This document shows positions 17,271 to 24,959 of a stretch of DNA of 44,957 bases, piece by piece. Numbering within the stretch: the first letter of the stretch is position 1; every line of letters starts with the position of its first letter. The DNA comes from Betaproteobacteria bacterium Ga0077532 (GTDB lineage Bacteria > Pseudomonadota > Gammaproteobacteria > Burkholderiales > Ga0077523): the NCBI GenBank assembly GCA_001464895.1, contig LNEE01000022.1, forward strand, positions 1 to 44,957, read 5' to 3'. The notes below the pieces were generated by a model that searched no databases, was not told the origin of the DNA, and saw nothing but the letters and a program-made list of their open reading frames with translations. Position numbers and translations under genes: made by a program.

Positions 17271-18366
17271 CTGCTTCTCCTGAGAAGATCTTCGAGGTCA
17301 TCCCGCTCACGACTGCGCGCGTGTGCGAGTCGCTCAAGTGCGCGTACTTTTTTACCATCGCGAGCGTTTTGTGGCCAAGAACTTCGGCCATCTCGCTCGG
17401 CGTTGCACCGCTCATCGCGAGATAGCTTGCGGCACTATGACGCAAGTCGTGAAACCGGAAATCCGTGATGGCAGCTGCACGCAGCGCCGCATTCCATCCC
17501 TTGCGGAACTCGATCGGCTTATTGGGGTTCTTGGCAGACGGGAAGAGCAGCGCGGTCTTCTCGTGCTCGACTTGAGTAAGTTCCTTGAGAAGGTCAAGGA
17601 CATGTCCGGTCAGGGGCACGCCACGTCGATCGCCGTTTTTCGTTTCGTGCAGGACCGCCAGGCCGCGATCAAGGTCGAGACAGTTCCATCGCAGGCTCAT
17701 GATCTCGCCAAGTCGCATTCCAGTAGAAAGCGCGAGGACTGTAATAAGATACAGGTATGGTGTCGCCGACTGCTTGCACGCGATCAGCAGTGCTTTCCGC
17801 TCGTCGTCGGACAGGAAGCGAACGCGACCGCGTGCCTCCCGAGGCTTCGTCACCCGACGCATGGGCGTGTCGTCGATCCACGCCCATTCGCGCATTGCGA
17901 TCGTGAACACATGCCCGATGGCGGCGAGGTAGCGGACGACTGTCGCCGGAGTCCGGTATCTCTCCGGAGCGTCCTTCGTTCTGCGTTTGCCTTGGCGTCG
18001 TATCGGTTCCCGCCGCAGCTCGTCCCGATACTTTGCGATCAGCGCTGGCGTTACATCGGAGAGCGCGTAGGCGCCGAGCTTGGCCTTCCACCAGCGGAGC
18101 TGAGTAGCTTGGGCTTTTCGGTTGCGTTTGGCTGGGAGGATCTCGCGCTCGTAGCGCTCGATCATGTCTGCCGCGGTGTGACGCTTCGACTCGACGACGC
18201 CGAAATGCCGGCCTTCCCGGATGGCGGCCTCAGTGCGCTGCCCCCAGATGCGAGCATCCGTGAGGCGTTCGAAGGTTTCGGTGACGACAGGATGGCCCTT
18301 GAGACGGACCTTGCAGCGGAACGAAGTCTTGCCGTCCCCGGACAAACGTTTTTCGATGGCAGGCAT
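17257..18366 (-). CDS. int: tyrosine site-specific integrase
   Basis: The 369-residue recombinase should insert and excise the island at the adjacent tRNA gene. It has an N-terminal arm-binding region, a SAM-like core-binding domain around residues 65-170 and a catalytic domain with all expected residues: Arg218 in STGMRLGE, Lys243 in HETKNGD, His306 and Arg309 in FHDLRHSAAS, His332 in VLGHKT and nucleophile Tyr341 in KKYAHL. I prefer the ATG at 18366 because GGGTGA lies six bases upstream; a GTG three codons earlier is possible. Length and motif spacing are normal, so it looks intact. Confidence 0.92.
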   Translation of the reverse strand: MPAIEKRLSGDGKTSFRCKVRLKGHPVVTETFERLTDARIWGQRTEAAIREGRHFGVVESKRHTAADMIERYEREILPAKRNRKAQATQLRWWKAKLGAYALSDVTPALIAKYRDELRREPIRRQGKRRTKDAPERYRTPATVVRYLAAIGHVFTIAMREWAWIDDTPMRRVTKPREARGRVRFLSDDERKALLIACKQSATPYLYLITVLALSTGMRLGEIMSLRWNCLDLDRGLAVLHETKNGDRRGVPLTGHVLDLLKELTQVEHEKTALLFPSAKNPNKPIEFRKGWNAALRAAAITDFRFHDLRHSAASYLAMSGATPSEMAEVLGHKTLAMVKKYAHLSDSHTRAVVSGMTSKIFSGEADARS

Positions 18367-18375
18367 GGAATTCAC

Positions 18376-18607
18376 CCAAGTTCGTGAGCTCGATGCCGCC
18401 GCGATCGGTGAAGATCACGACGACGGAGAAGCTCGCGCGCCGCAGGCACGTCGGGGTGGTTTCCCCGAATTCCTTGGGTGGCGTACTTCAGACTTCACTC
18501 AGAGGCAGAACCGACGCTGATATGCTCTGCGCGGCCTTCACTGTCCCATGAGTGTCCCACGGAGTGGGAGTGCAACTAGTTGCTTGCAGGTAAGTCTATG
18601 AATTCGT
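18376..18607. promoter_or_regulatory. integrase upstream region with repeats next to the tRNA
   Basis: The gap between integrase and tRNA contains TGTCCCA at 18542-18548 and again at 18553-18559, with its inverse TGGGA in TCCCAC-GGA-GTGGGA (about 18554-18568). Such direct and inverted heptamers close to attachment sites often serve as integrase arm sites; the hairpin could also be a terminator-like structure. The integrase promoter should lie here too. Confidence 0.4.
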
Positions 18608-18640
18608 TGGTGGCGAATCAGGGATTTGAACCCCGGACCA
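18608..18640. other. candidate island attachment site (att) in the tRNA 3' end
   Basis: The integrase gene sits about 240 bases from the CCA end of the tRNA, so the usual crossover would lie in the T arm and acceptor 3' strand. An intact tRNA remains on this side. The matching copy at the other island end was not found in the window. Confidence 0.45.
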
Positions 18641-18683
18641 ACGGATTATGATTCCGCTGCTCTAACCACTGAGCTAATTCGCC
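18608..18683 (-). tRNA. tRNA with CAT anticodon (Met elongator or Ile2)
   Basis: The 76-base gene folds as a full cloverleaf: acceptor GGCGAAT pairs with ATTCGCC, followed by discriminator A and an encoded CCA. The D arm holds AGCTCAGTGGTTAGAGC, the anticodon arm GCGGA-ATCATAA-TCCGT puts CAT at positions 34-36, and the T arm contains GGTTCAAATCC. It is not the initiator because the acceptor ends pair fully. CAT occurs in elongator tRNA-Met and in tRNA-Ile2, whose C34 becomes lysidine; the sequence alone does not let me choose safely. Its 3' half is the likely integration target of the island. Confidence 0.95.
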
Positions 18684-18728
18684 ACTGCCCTTCGACAGGG
18701 GCGCAAAATTTACTTTTCGGACCCCCCC

Positions 18729-19931
18729 TTGTCAACCACGGAAATCAGCACTGCCCCGAACGGTGGTCCCGCGACCCGCGATATTGCGGTCGTAGGCGCC
18801 GGTCTCGTGGGGCTCGCCGCCGCTCTTGCCTTCGCCGAGGCGGGTCTCGATGTCGTTCTGCTCGGGGCGGCCATGCCACCGTCGCCCACCGATCGGCTGG
18901 ACAACCGCATCTACGCGATCAGCCCCGGAAGCGCTGCCCTGATCGACCGCCTCGGGGCGTGGGGACTGCTACCGGAAGCACGCGTCCAGCCGGTGCATGG
19001 GATGGCGGTGTTCGGTGACCGCCCCGGCGCCACCCTCCAGTTCGATGCGCTCGAATCCGGCGTGCCGGCGCTGGCGCACATCGTCGAGTCCGGTGTCCTG
19101 GCGGCGGCGCTCGCGGCGCGGGTCGCCGCGCACGACCGCATCGAGGTGCGCGTGCCGTCCCGCCCGGTGGCGCTGCAGGTCACCGATCGCGAGGCGGTGC
19201 TTCGCCTGGAGGCCGGTCCGGCCGTCGCCGCACGTCTGGTCGTGGGTGCGGACGGTGCGCAATCGTGGGTCCGGCAGGTGGCGGGTTTCGATGTCCGCAC
19301 CCGCTCTTATCCCCAGACCGCTGTCGTGGCGAACTTCCTTGCCGAACTGCCGCACGGCGGCATCGCCCGCCAGTGGTTCCGCGACGACGGGGTCCTGGCC
19401 CTGTTGCCGCTTCCCGGTGGGCATGTCTCGATGGTGTGGTCGGCGACGCCGGCAGTGGCGGAAGATCTGATGGACCTCGCCCCTGAGGAACTTGCGATCC
19501 GGGTCGCGGCGGCGGCCGTTGGCGCCCTCGGCACCCTGACGTGCGTGACGCCCGCCAGCAGCTTTCCGCTGCGGGCCATGGCGGCAGATCGCTTCGTCAT
19601 GCCCCGCCTTGCCCTGGTGGGGGATGCCGCCCACAATGTGCATCCCCTCGCAGGTCAGGGGGTCAACCTGGGTTTCCGCGATGTGCGCGAACTCGCTGCG
19701 GTGCTCGAAGCCCGCGGCAGTCAGCGGGACTGCGGTGTGCTCCCGCTTCTGCGTCGCTATGAACGCGCCCGGCGGGAGGATGTCCGCACCATGATCGCCG
19801 TGACCGACGGGCTGCAGCGTCTCTTCTCGAGCCGTCTCCCCGGCGCAGCTTGGCTGCGGAACTCGGGTCTCAGACTCACTGCGGGGCTGCCGATGATCCG
19901 ACAGGGGTTGGCGCAACACGCCCTCGCCTGA
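18729..19931 (+). CDS. FAD-dependent monooxygenase, UbiH/COQ6 family
   Basis: The 400-residue flavoprotein probably hydroxylates an aromatic ring intermediate, most likely in ubiquinone synthesis. It has the dinucleotide-binding IAVVGAGLVGLAAALAFAEA near residues 18-37, a central VVGADGAQSWVR and the FAD-ribityl motif RLALVGDAAHNVHPLAGQG near 294-312, all standard for the UbiH/UbiF/VisC group. The TTG at 18729 is the first start; no strong ribosome binding site precedes it and no ATG lies close to the fold start. It lies just downstream of the tRNA in the opposite orientation and 36 bases before dsbC. Which ring position it hydroxylates cannot be decided from sequence. Confidence 0.85.
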   Translation: MSTTEISTAPNGGPATRDIAVVGAGLVGLAAALAFAEAGLDVVLLGAAMPPSPTDRLDNRIYAISPGSAALIDRLGAWGLLPEARVQPVHGMAVFGDRPGATLQFDALESGVPALAHIVESGVLAAALAARVAAHDRIEVRVPSRPVALQVTDREAVLRLEAGPAVAARLVVGADGAQSWVRQVAGFDVRTRSYPQTAVVANFLAELPHGGIARQWFRDDGVLALLPLPGGHVSMVWSATPAVAEDLMDLAPEELAIRVAAAAVGALGTLTCVTPASSFPLRAMAADRFVMPRLALVGDAAHNVHPLAGQGVNLGFRDVRELAAVLEARGSQRDCGVLPLLRRYERARREDVRTMIAVTDGLQRLFSSRLPGAAWLRNSGLRLTAGLPMIRQGLAQHALA

Positions 19932-19967
19932 CTTGTCCAACCGGGGGCATCCCCACAGGAGTGATTC

Positions 19968-20699
19968 ATGTTGAAGCGATTTCTTGCGCACGCGCTGGCC
20001 GCCGTGCTGTTCGCGGCCACCGGAGCGTGTGCCGACGAGGCGTCGGTCAAGGCGGCGTTCCAGGCCAAGTTCCCCAAGGCCAACGTCGAGCGCATCAAGA
20101 AGCTCCCCGAACTCGATCTGTACCAGATCGTCGTCGCGCGCGGTGAAGACCCCATCATCATCTACACCGACGAGAACTTCCGTTTCATGATGCAGGGCAG
20201 CGTCGTCGACACCAAGAGCATGCGCGACATCAACGACGACACCGTGAAGGAACTCACGGCCCTCGATTTCAACGCCCTTCCTCTGGACCGTGCCATCAAG
20301 AAAGTTAAAGGTAACGGTTCCCGCAAGATCGTCGTGTTCTCCGACCCCGACTGCCCCTTCTGCAAGCGCATCGAGCAGGAGTTCGAGAAGATGACCGACA
20401 TCACCGTCTACGTGCTCCTGTACCCCATCGAACAACTGCATGCGAAGGCGCCGGATCGCTCCCGTGCGATCTGGTGCTCGCCGAACCGGCTGAAGGCGTG
20501 GGAGGACTACATGCTCCGCGGCACTGCGCCGACCGCCAAGGGGGACTGCGCCAATCCGGTGGCAGATATCGTCACCCTCGCGAAATCCAAAGGCATCAAC
20601 GGAACACCGACGCTCGTCTTCTCCGATGGCACGCGTATCCCCGGGGCGCTGACGGCCGCCCAGATCGAGGCGCAGTTCGCGACCATCGCCGGCAAGTGA
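19968..20699 (+). CDS. dsbC: periplasmic thiol:disulfide isomerase DsbC
   Basis: The 243-residue protein repairs wrong disulfides in the periplasm. It has a signal peptide (cut near ACADEA, residues 20-24), an N-terminal dimerisation domain with IIIYTDENFRFMMQGSVVD, and a thioredoxin domain with the redox motif CPFC at 129-132 and the cis-Pro loop GTPTLVF. Two further cysteines (WCSPNR and GDCANP) match the structural disulfide of DsbC. The ATG at 19968 follows CAGGAG. Together with the upstream monooxygenase it may form one transcript. Confidence 0.93.
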   Translation: MLKRFLAHALAAVLFAATGACADEASVKAAFQAKFPKANVERIKKLPELDLYQIVVARGEDPIIIYTDENFRFMMQGSVVDTKSMRDINDDTVKELTALDFNALPLDRAIKKVKGNGSRKIVVFSDPDCPFCKRIEQEFEKMTDITVYVLLYPIEQLHAKAPDRSRAIWCSPNRLKAWEDYMLRGTAPTAKGDCANPVADIVTLAKSKGINGTPTLVFSDGTRIPGALTAAQIEAQFATIAGK

Positions 20700-20721
20700 C
20701 CTTCCGTGATGTCCCGGGAGC

Positions 20722-21468
20722 GTGAGCGGCGCGGCCACGACACCTGATCTCTCGGGCGCCCGGTCTCTGGGGCGCCTCGGGATCGCCTTGGCCGTCTCGC
20801 TCGCGCTGCATGTCTGGTTCGTCTGGGGTGTCCGGGTGGTTTCCCCGCGCCCAGCTTCGGAGCCCGGCGTGATCCGGGCGACGCTCGCGCCTGTACCCGC
20901 CAAGGCTGCGGTCGCGGATGGGCCGCCAGCGCCGGCAGAGGTGCGGATGACGGCGGTGTCGGGTCCCCCAGCCATCGCCGATGTGCAGATTGGTGCTGAG
21001 CCCACGGCTTCGCCGCCGGTGGCGCAGTCCACCGTACCGAAACCACCTCCCCCGGAACGCATTGTTCCGCCGGCCGAGCCGATCGACACACCCCCAGCCG
21101 TACCGGAGCCGAGCACGTTCGGCCCTGCCCTCGAGCTGCCTCAGATCGAGGATCCGGAGTTCTATCCGGCCCGGCAGCTCGATGTCCTTCCGCGCCCCCT
21201 CGACGATGTCGCACTTCGCTACCCCGAAGCTGCTGCGGATCAGGATCTCAGCGGGCGCGTCGTGCTGCTGATCCTCATCGACGAGTTGGGCATGGTCGTC
21301 GAGGCGAACGTGATCTCGGCGGATCCGCCGGGCGTGTTCGAGGAGGCGGCGCTGGAAAGCTTCCGCAGCGTGCTGTTCTCGCCGGCGATAAGGCATGGTC
21401 GCGCGGTGAAGAGCCGGCTCCCGGTGGAGGTCAACTTCGATGCGAAGGTCGGCTCGATGAAGCCCTGA
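20722..21468 (+). CDS. TonB-family energy transducer
   Basis: The 248-residue protein has an N-terminal membrane anchor (LGIALAVSLALHVWFVWGV, about residues 17-35), a Pro-rich periplasmic spacer and a TonB C-terminal domain around 175-245, with LSGRVVLLILIDELGMVVEA and ALESFRSVLFSPAIRHGRAV. Such proteins transmit the proton motive force from ExbB/ExbD to outer-membrane receptors. The spacer is shorter in Lys-Pro/Glu-Pro repeats than in classic TonB and no exbBD is nearby, so a TonB-like envelope protein without transport role is possible. It starts with GTG after GGGAG. Confidence 0.75.
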   Translation: MSGAATTPDLSGARSLGRLGIALAVSLALHVWFVWGVRVVSPRPASEPGVIRATLAPVPAKAAVADGPPAPAEVRMTAVSGPPAIADVQIGAEPTASPPVAQSTVPKPPPPERIVPPAEPIDTPPAVPEPSTFGPALELPQIEDPEFYPARQLDVLPRPLDDVALRYPEAAADQDLSGRVVLLILIDELGMVVEANVISADPPGVFEEAALESFRSVLFSPAIRHGRAVKSRLPVEVNFDAKVGSMKP

Positions 21469-21485
21469 CGGGCGCACGAGCTGCG

Positions 21486-22772
21486 TCAGGGTTCGCGCGG
21501 CAGCAGCACCCACATCTTCAGCGGCTGGCGCATTCGGCCGGCCAGTTCGCCCGCCTCGGCGCCGAACCCCCAGAAGAAGTCCGCCCGCACGGCACCTCGG
21601 ATCGCCCCGCCGGTGTCCTGTGCCATCACCAATCGGTCGAGCGGGCGCGGGCTGTTCGGCCAGGTCGTCGAAACGAACACCGGTGCCCCGAGCGGCACGA
21701 CGGTGGGATCCACAGCGATGCTGCGTCCGGGCGTCAGCGGGATTCCGAGCGCTCCGATCGGCCCGCCGTCACCGGCAGGCAGTTCACGGAAGAAGACGTA
21801 CGACGGGTTCTCGGCGAGCAGCGCGGCGAGGCGCGACGGGTTTGCCTGACCCCACGCCTTGATTCCCTGCATCGACGCCTTCTCGAGCGGCAGCTCGCCA
21901 CGATCGACGAGCACGCGTCCGATGGATCGGTACGGGTGCCCGTTCTGGTCGGCGTACCCGACGCGGACGGTGCCGCCGTCCGGCAGGCGTACGCGACCGG
22001 ACCCCTGCACCTGGAGGAAGAAGAGTTCGACGGCATCCTCCACCCAGACAAGCTCGCGGCCCGAGAGCCGCGCTTTTCCATCCTCGATCTCTGCGCGTGA
22101 CCAGTAGGGCACGAGCTTGCGTCCCTGCAGCCGGCCCCGCAGACGGATGTTCCGGGTGTCCGGGGCCACGCCGGACAAGTCCACCGTGATGAGGTCGTCC
22201 GGCGCGGCGAAGATCGGATGCCGGAATCGCGCGTCCGGCGTGCGGCTGCCTTGCAGGAGGGGTTCGTAGTATCCGGTGAGGAGACCCGGCGCCTCGGGAT
22301 CGGGGCCGACGACGCGGTGCGGGACGAAGCTCGTCTCGAAGAAGTTGCGGATGGCGTCGGCATCCGCGCCCGCGAGGCCGGTCGCCCGGCCGCACACATC
22401 GCTCCAGCGAGGCTGTGTCCGGAGCGCGGTGCAGCCCTCCACGAAGGCGCCGAACGCTGCGCCGATGTCGTCTTCCTCCCAGCCTGGCAGAGCCTCGAAG
22501 CTGGCGGGTTCCAGCCGCGCCTTCGCCGGTGCCGTGTCGACCGGGGCAGGTTGGGGGGCAGGCGGGCAGAGGCAGGGCGGGGGAGTCTCGGCGGCGACCG
22601 GTGTCTCGGGCGCGGCCTTGGTCGGTGCCTCCGGCCGCCGGTGGGGCTGGGCGCAGCCGCTGACCAATAGCGTGGCGAGCACCGTGGTCGCCGCGATGGC
22701 GTGACGGATGCGGGAACGTCCGCTACCGTGGCGTGTCAGGGCGCCATCGATGCCCTGGAGAGAGGACGGCAT
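21486..22772 (-). CDS. mltA: membrane-bound lytic murein transglycosylase A
   Basis: The 428-residue lipoprotein cleaves peptidoglycan glycan strands. A lipobox LLVSGC ends a signal peptide, and a Pro/Ala-rich linker follows. The catalytic part shows LLTGYYEPLLQGSR, the inserted domain starting near PIFAAPDD, ELVWVEDAVELFFLQVQGSG, and the 3D domain ending in DRLVMAQDTGGAIRGAVRADFFWG, where the Asp of AQDTG is the catalytic acid. I choose the ATG at 22772 as the last start before the signal peptide; earlier in-frame ATGs give a long extra leader. That ATG sits within the same CATG as the start of a divergent small gene. Confidence 0.92.
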   Translation of the reverse strand: MPSSLQGIDGALTRHGSGRSRIRHAIAATTVLATLLVSGCAQPHRRPEAPTKAAPETPVAAETPPPCLCPPAPQPAPVDTAPAKARLEPASFEALPGWEEDDIGAAFGAFVEGCTALRTQPRWSDVCGRATGLAGADADAIRNFFETSFVPHRVVGPDPEAPGLLTGYYEPLLQGSRTPDARFRHPIFAAPDDLITVDLSGVAPDTRNIRLRGRLQGRKLVPYWSRAEIEDGKARLSGRELVWVEDAVELFFLQVQGSGRVRLPDGGTVRVGYADQNGHPYRSIGRVLVDRGELPLEKASMQGIKAWGQANPSRLAALLAENPSYVFFRELPAGDGGPIGALGIPLTPGRSIAVDPTVVPLGAPVFVSTTWPNSPRPLDRLVMAQDTGGAIRGAVRADFFWGFGAEAGELAGRMRQPLKMWVLLPREP

Positions 22773-22887
22773 GGGATGGATTCTTCTGGAGGCCGGTGTG
22801 GCGCTTGCCATTGGCCTGTTCATCGTCTGGTGGACCTGGCCCAAGAAACGTCAGGATCCGCCGGGGGATCGCCGCGACGATCCGTGA
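22771..22887 (+). CDS. 38-aa single-pass membrane protein
   Basis: The short frame encodes MGWILLEAGVALAIGLFIVW followed by a tail with WTWPKKRQD and many Asp/Arg residues. It has one hydrophobic helix and a positively charged flank, so it should insert in the inner membrane. GGAGAGAGGA lies five bases before the ATG, a strong ribosome binding site. It is divergent from mltA, sharing the CATG at the two starts, and ends four bases before the apaG stop. Function is unknown. It could be a small partner of cell-envelope proteins. Confidence 0.6.
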   Translation: MGWILLEAGVALAIGLFIVWWTWPKKRQDPPGDRRDDP

Positions 22888-22891
22888 GGAT

Positions 22892-23275
22892 TCAATGCAG
22901 CACGCGGGGCATCGACAGGATGAACTCCGCTATCGGCGCCTCGAAGGCGGTGCCATCCTCCGCCTGCATCTGGTAGCTGCCTCGCATCGTCCCGACCGGC
23001 GTGAGGATCGCGGCGCCGCTCGTGTACTCGAACGATTCGCCGGGGCGCAGGAAGGGCTGCTCGCCCACCACACCCTCGCCGCGCACCTCCTGGGTCTTGT
23101 TGGTCGCGTCGGTGATGACCCAGTGGCGGGACAGCAGCTTCGCGGCCACGGAGCCGGTGTTGCGGATGTTGATCGTGTATGCGAAGACGTAGCGGCCTTC
23201 GACTTCGTCGGACTGGTCGGCCACGTACTGCGCGACCGCGGTCACGGTGATCTCGTAATTTTTCTGGGGGTCCAT
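22892..23275 (-). CDS. apaG: ApaG protein (Co2+/Mg2+ efflux-associated)
   Basis: The 127-residue protein is a single fibronectin-III-like domain of the ApaG family. Recognisable segments are FAYTINIRNTGSVAAKLLSR, HWVITDATNKTQEVRGEGVV, QPFLRPGESFEYTSGA and GTMRGSYQM, all strongly conserved. The ATG at 23275 gives the normal family length; the open frame continues upstream but only as a shadow of rpe. It is divergent from rpe, as in many Betaproteobacteria. Its biochemical role is unsettled. Confidence 0.93.
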   Translation of the reverse strand: MDPQKNYEITVTAVAQYVADQSDEVEGRYVFAYTINIRNTGSVAAKLLSRHWVITDATNKTQEVRGEGVVGEQPFLRPGESFEYTSGAAILTPVGTMRGSYQMQAEDGTAFEAPIAEFILSMPRVLH

Positions 23276-23353
23276 GGGCGTATTCCACCCGAAAGCGCAG
23301 GCGCGCTCAACCGCGCCGTTTAGAATCCGCGCGTTTCCCTTCGAGACCTCCCC

Positions 23354-24031
23354 ATGTACCGCATCGCTCCAAGCATCCTCTCGGCCGATTTCGCGCGTCT
23401 TGGCGAAGAGGTCACGAACGTCCTCGCCGCCGGCGCCGACATCGTCCACTTCGACGTGATGGACAACCATTACGTACCCAACCTCACCATCGGTCCGATG
23501 GTCTGCGAGGCCGTCCGGCGCGTGACGACAGCGCCCATCGATGTCCACCTCATGGTGAAGCCGGTCGATCGCATCGTCCCGGATTTCGCCAAGGCCGGCG
23601 CCAGCATCATCTCGTTCCATCCCGAGGCGTCCGAGCACGTGGACCGCACGCTCTCGCTCATCCGCGACTGCGGCTGCAAGGCCGGTCTCGTCTTCAACCC
23701 CGCCACGCCGCTGCACCATCTCGATCACGTGATGGATCGCCTGGACCTCATCCTGATCATGTCGGTGAACCCGGGCTTCGGTGGGCAGTCGTTCATTCCG
23801 TCCGCGCTCGACAAGGTGCGCCTCGTGCGCGAACGCATCGCGGCGAGCGGGCGCGACATCTGGCTGGAGGTCGACGGTGGCGTGAAGGTCGACAACATCG
23901 CCGCGGTCGCGAAGGCGGGTGCCGACACGTTCGTCGCGGGTTCCGCCATCTTCGGCACGCCGGACTACGCGGCCACGGTCGCGAAGATGCGGGCGGAACT
24001 GGCCGGCGTCCCGGTCGGAGGCGCGAAGTGA
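23354..24031 (+). CDS. rpe: ribulose-phosphate 3-epimerase
   Basis: The 225-residue TIM-barrel enzyme interconverts ribulose 5-phosphate and xylulose 5-phosphate in the pentose phosphate pathway. It contains [16 protein letters not shown], the metal-binding [13 protein letters not shown] and VDVHLM-like IDVHLMVK, the [10 protein letters not shown] loop and the second catalytic Asp in LEVDGGVK, then the phosphate-binding AGSAIFG. Its stop shares one base with the gph start, so the two are translationally coupled and lead into the trp genes. Confidence 0.95.
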   Translation: MYRIAPSILSADFARLGEEVTNVLAAGADIVHFDVMDNHYVPNLTIGPMVCEAVRRVTTAPIDVHLMVKPVDRIVPDFAKAGASIISFHPEASEHVDRTLSLIRDCGCKAGLVFNPATPLHHLDHVMDRLDLILIMSVNPGFGGQSFIPSALDKVRLVRERIAASGRDIWLEVDGGVKVDNIAAVAKAGADTFVAGSAIFGTPDYAATVAKMRAELAGVPVGGAK

Positions 24032-24732
24032 TGAGCGCCTACCTGCGGCAGCTCGCCGCCTCGGGCCGTATCCGCGGGGTCGCGTTCGACCTCGACGGCA
24101 CGCTCCTCGACACGCTGCCCGACATCGCCGACTCCGGCAATGCGATGCTCTCCGAACTCGGGCGGCCCGTCGTCGACGAGGCCGTCGTGCGTTCGTATAT
24201 CGGTGATGGCATCCCGAAATTGGTGAAACGGTTGCTGACCGGCACGCGGGAGGCGGAGCCGGAGGCGCTGTTGTTCGAGAACGCGAACCGCATCTTCCAG
24301 GCGCGCTACGCCGAACGGCTCGATGTGCGGACCCGCCCGTACCCCGGCGCCGTGGACGGCATCGGCCGCCTGCGCCGCGCCGGGTTCAAGCTCGCAGTCG
24401 TCACCAACAAGGCCGAGCGCTTCGCCCGCCCACTGTTGGATGCGCACTTCGGCGCCGGCGCATTTGATCTCGTGCTCGGGGGCGATTCGCTCGCGAAGAA
24501 GAAGCCTGACCCCATGCCCATCCTCCACTGCTGCGAGCATTTCGGCATCGTCCCCGCTGGTCTGCTGGTGGTCGGCGACTCCGCGAACGATGTCGCTGCG
24601 GGTCTTGCGGCAGGGTGTCCTGTCGTGTGCGTGCCCTACGGCTACACCGGCGGGCTCGATGTGCGATCGCTGGGGGCGGATGCTATAGTCCCCGACATCC
24701 TGAGCGTGGCGGTCGGACTGCATCCGGAGTGA
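24031..24732 (+). CDS. gph: phosphoglycolate phosphatase (HAD family)
   Basis: The 233-residue HAD hydrolase removes phosphate from 2-phosphoglycolate, a by-product of DNA 3'-end repair and oxygenase side reactions. Motif I is FDLDGTLLDT with nucleophile Asp20 and Asp22, motif II is VVTNKAE, motif III the Lys in KKKPDP and motif IV GDSANDVAAG. An alpha-helical cap lies between motifs I and II. The ATG at 24031 overlaps the rpe stop (TGATG); a GTG one codon earlier is possible. The rpe-gph-trpE order is common in proteobacteria. Confidence 0.92.
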   Translation: MSAYLRQLAASGRIRGVAFDLDGTLLDTLPDIADSGNAMLSELGRPVVDEAVVRSYIGDGIPKLVKRLLTGTREAEPEALLFENANRIFQARYAERLDVRTRPYPGAVDGIGRLRRAGFKLAVVTNKAERFARPLLDAHFGAGAFDLVLGGDSLAKKKPDPMPILHCCEHFGIVPAGLLVVGDSANDVAAGLAAGCPVVCVPYGYTGGLDVRSLGADAIVPDILSVAVGLHPE

Positions 24733-24793
24733 TCGGGTGACATGAAAGAGAACGCCCCTTCCCGCAGGCATCCCAACCGCACTCCGATCATTC

Positions 24794-24821
24794 GCATGAA
24801 GCTCCCGGCATGAAGCTCCCG
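24794..24821 (+). repeat. perfect 14-bp tandem duplication in the trpE leader
   Basis: GCATGAAGCTCCCG occurs at 24794-24807 and immediately again at 24808-24821. Each copy contains an ATG; the first opens a frame that stops at once, the second opens a 24-codon frame with two Trp codons. Confidence 0.9.
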
Positions 24822-24884
24822 CCGCAGGATTCCCGCAAGGGCCTGGACCGCATCGCTCGTCGCTGGCGTCCCTGGCGACCCTAG
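24810..24884 (+). CDS. possible trp leader peptide
   Basis: A 24-codon frame starts at the second ATG of the tandem duplication and ends in RRWRPWRP with two Trp codons, three codons apart, just before the TAG. It lies 75 bases before trpE. Trp codons at the end of a short leader frame are the hallmark of attenuation-controlled trp operons. I see no strong ribosome binding site and no clear terminator hairpin with a U-run between it and trpE, so the case is incomplete. It may be chance in Arg/Pro-rich high-GC sequence. Confidence 0.35.
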   Translation: MKLPPQDSRKGLDRIARRWRPWRP

Positions 24885-24959
24885 ACCGATGCCCGCCGCG
24901 CGCGACGACTGCGCGCACGCACACCATGCCCTTCCACCGGATGCCCTCCCGGAGCCGTC

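Larger units (their letters stand above)
1..18640. mobile_element. tRNA-associated genomic island, satellite-like, left end outside window
   Basis: The region from the 3' end of the CAT-anticodon tRNA leftward contains a tyrosine integrase, an AlpA-like regulator, a primase-helicase, a lone terminase small subunit and restriction or nuclease genes, none of which fits a housekeeping locus. The integrase lies directly next to the tRNA 3' end, the usual arrangement for islands that use a tRNA gene as attB. To the right of the tRNA the genes are typical chromosomal ones. I saw no second copy of the tRNA 3' segment in the window, so the left boundary is unknown and may lie beyond position 1. The IS630-type fragment at the left edge could be inside the island or a later insertion. 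Confidence 0.65.

Noticed and set aside
1..18600. Second attachment site (repeat of the tRNA 3' end)
   Set aside because: I looked for the acceptor and T-arm sequence by eye and found no copy, so no left boundary is claimed.
18969..21116. Minus-strand open frame of 715 codons over the monooxygenase, dsbC and tonB-like genes
   Set aside because: Same high-GC antisense effect; the plus-strand genes have motifs and ribosome binding sites.
24885..24959. Intrinsic terminator for trp attenuation
   Set aside because: The short GC-rich inverted segments here are not followed by a T-run, so I do not annotate a terminator.
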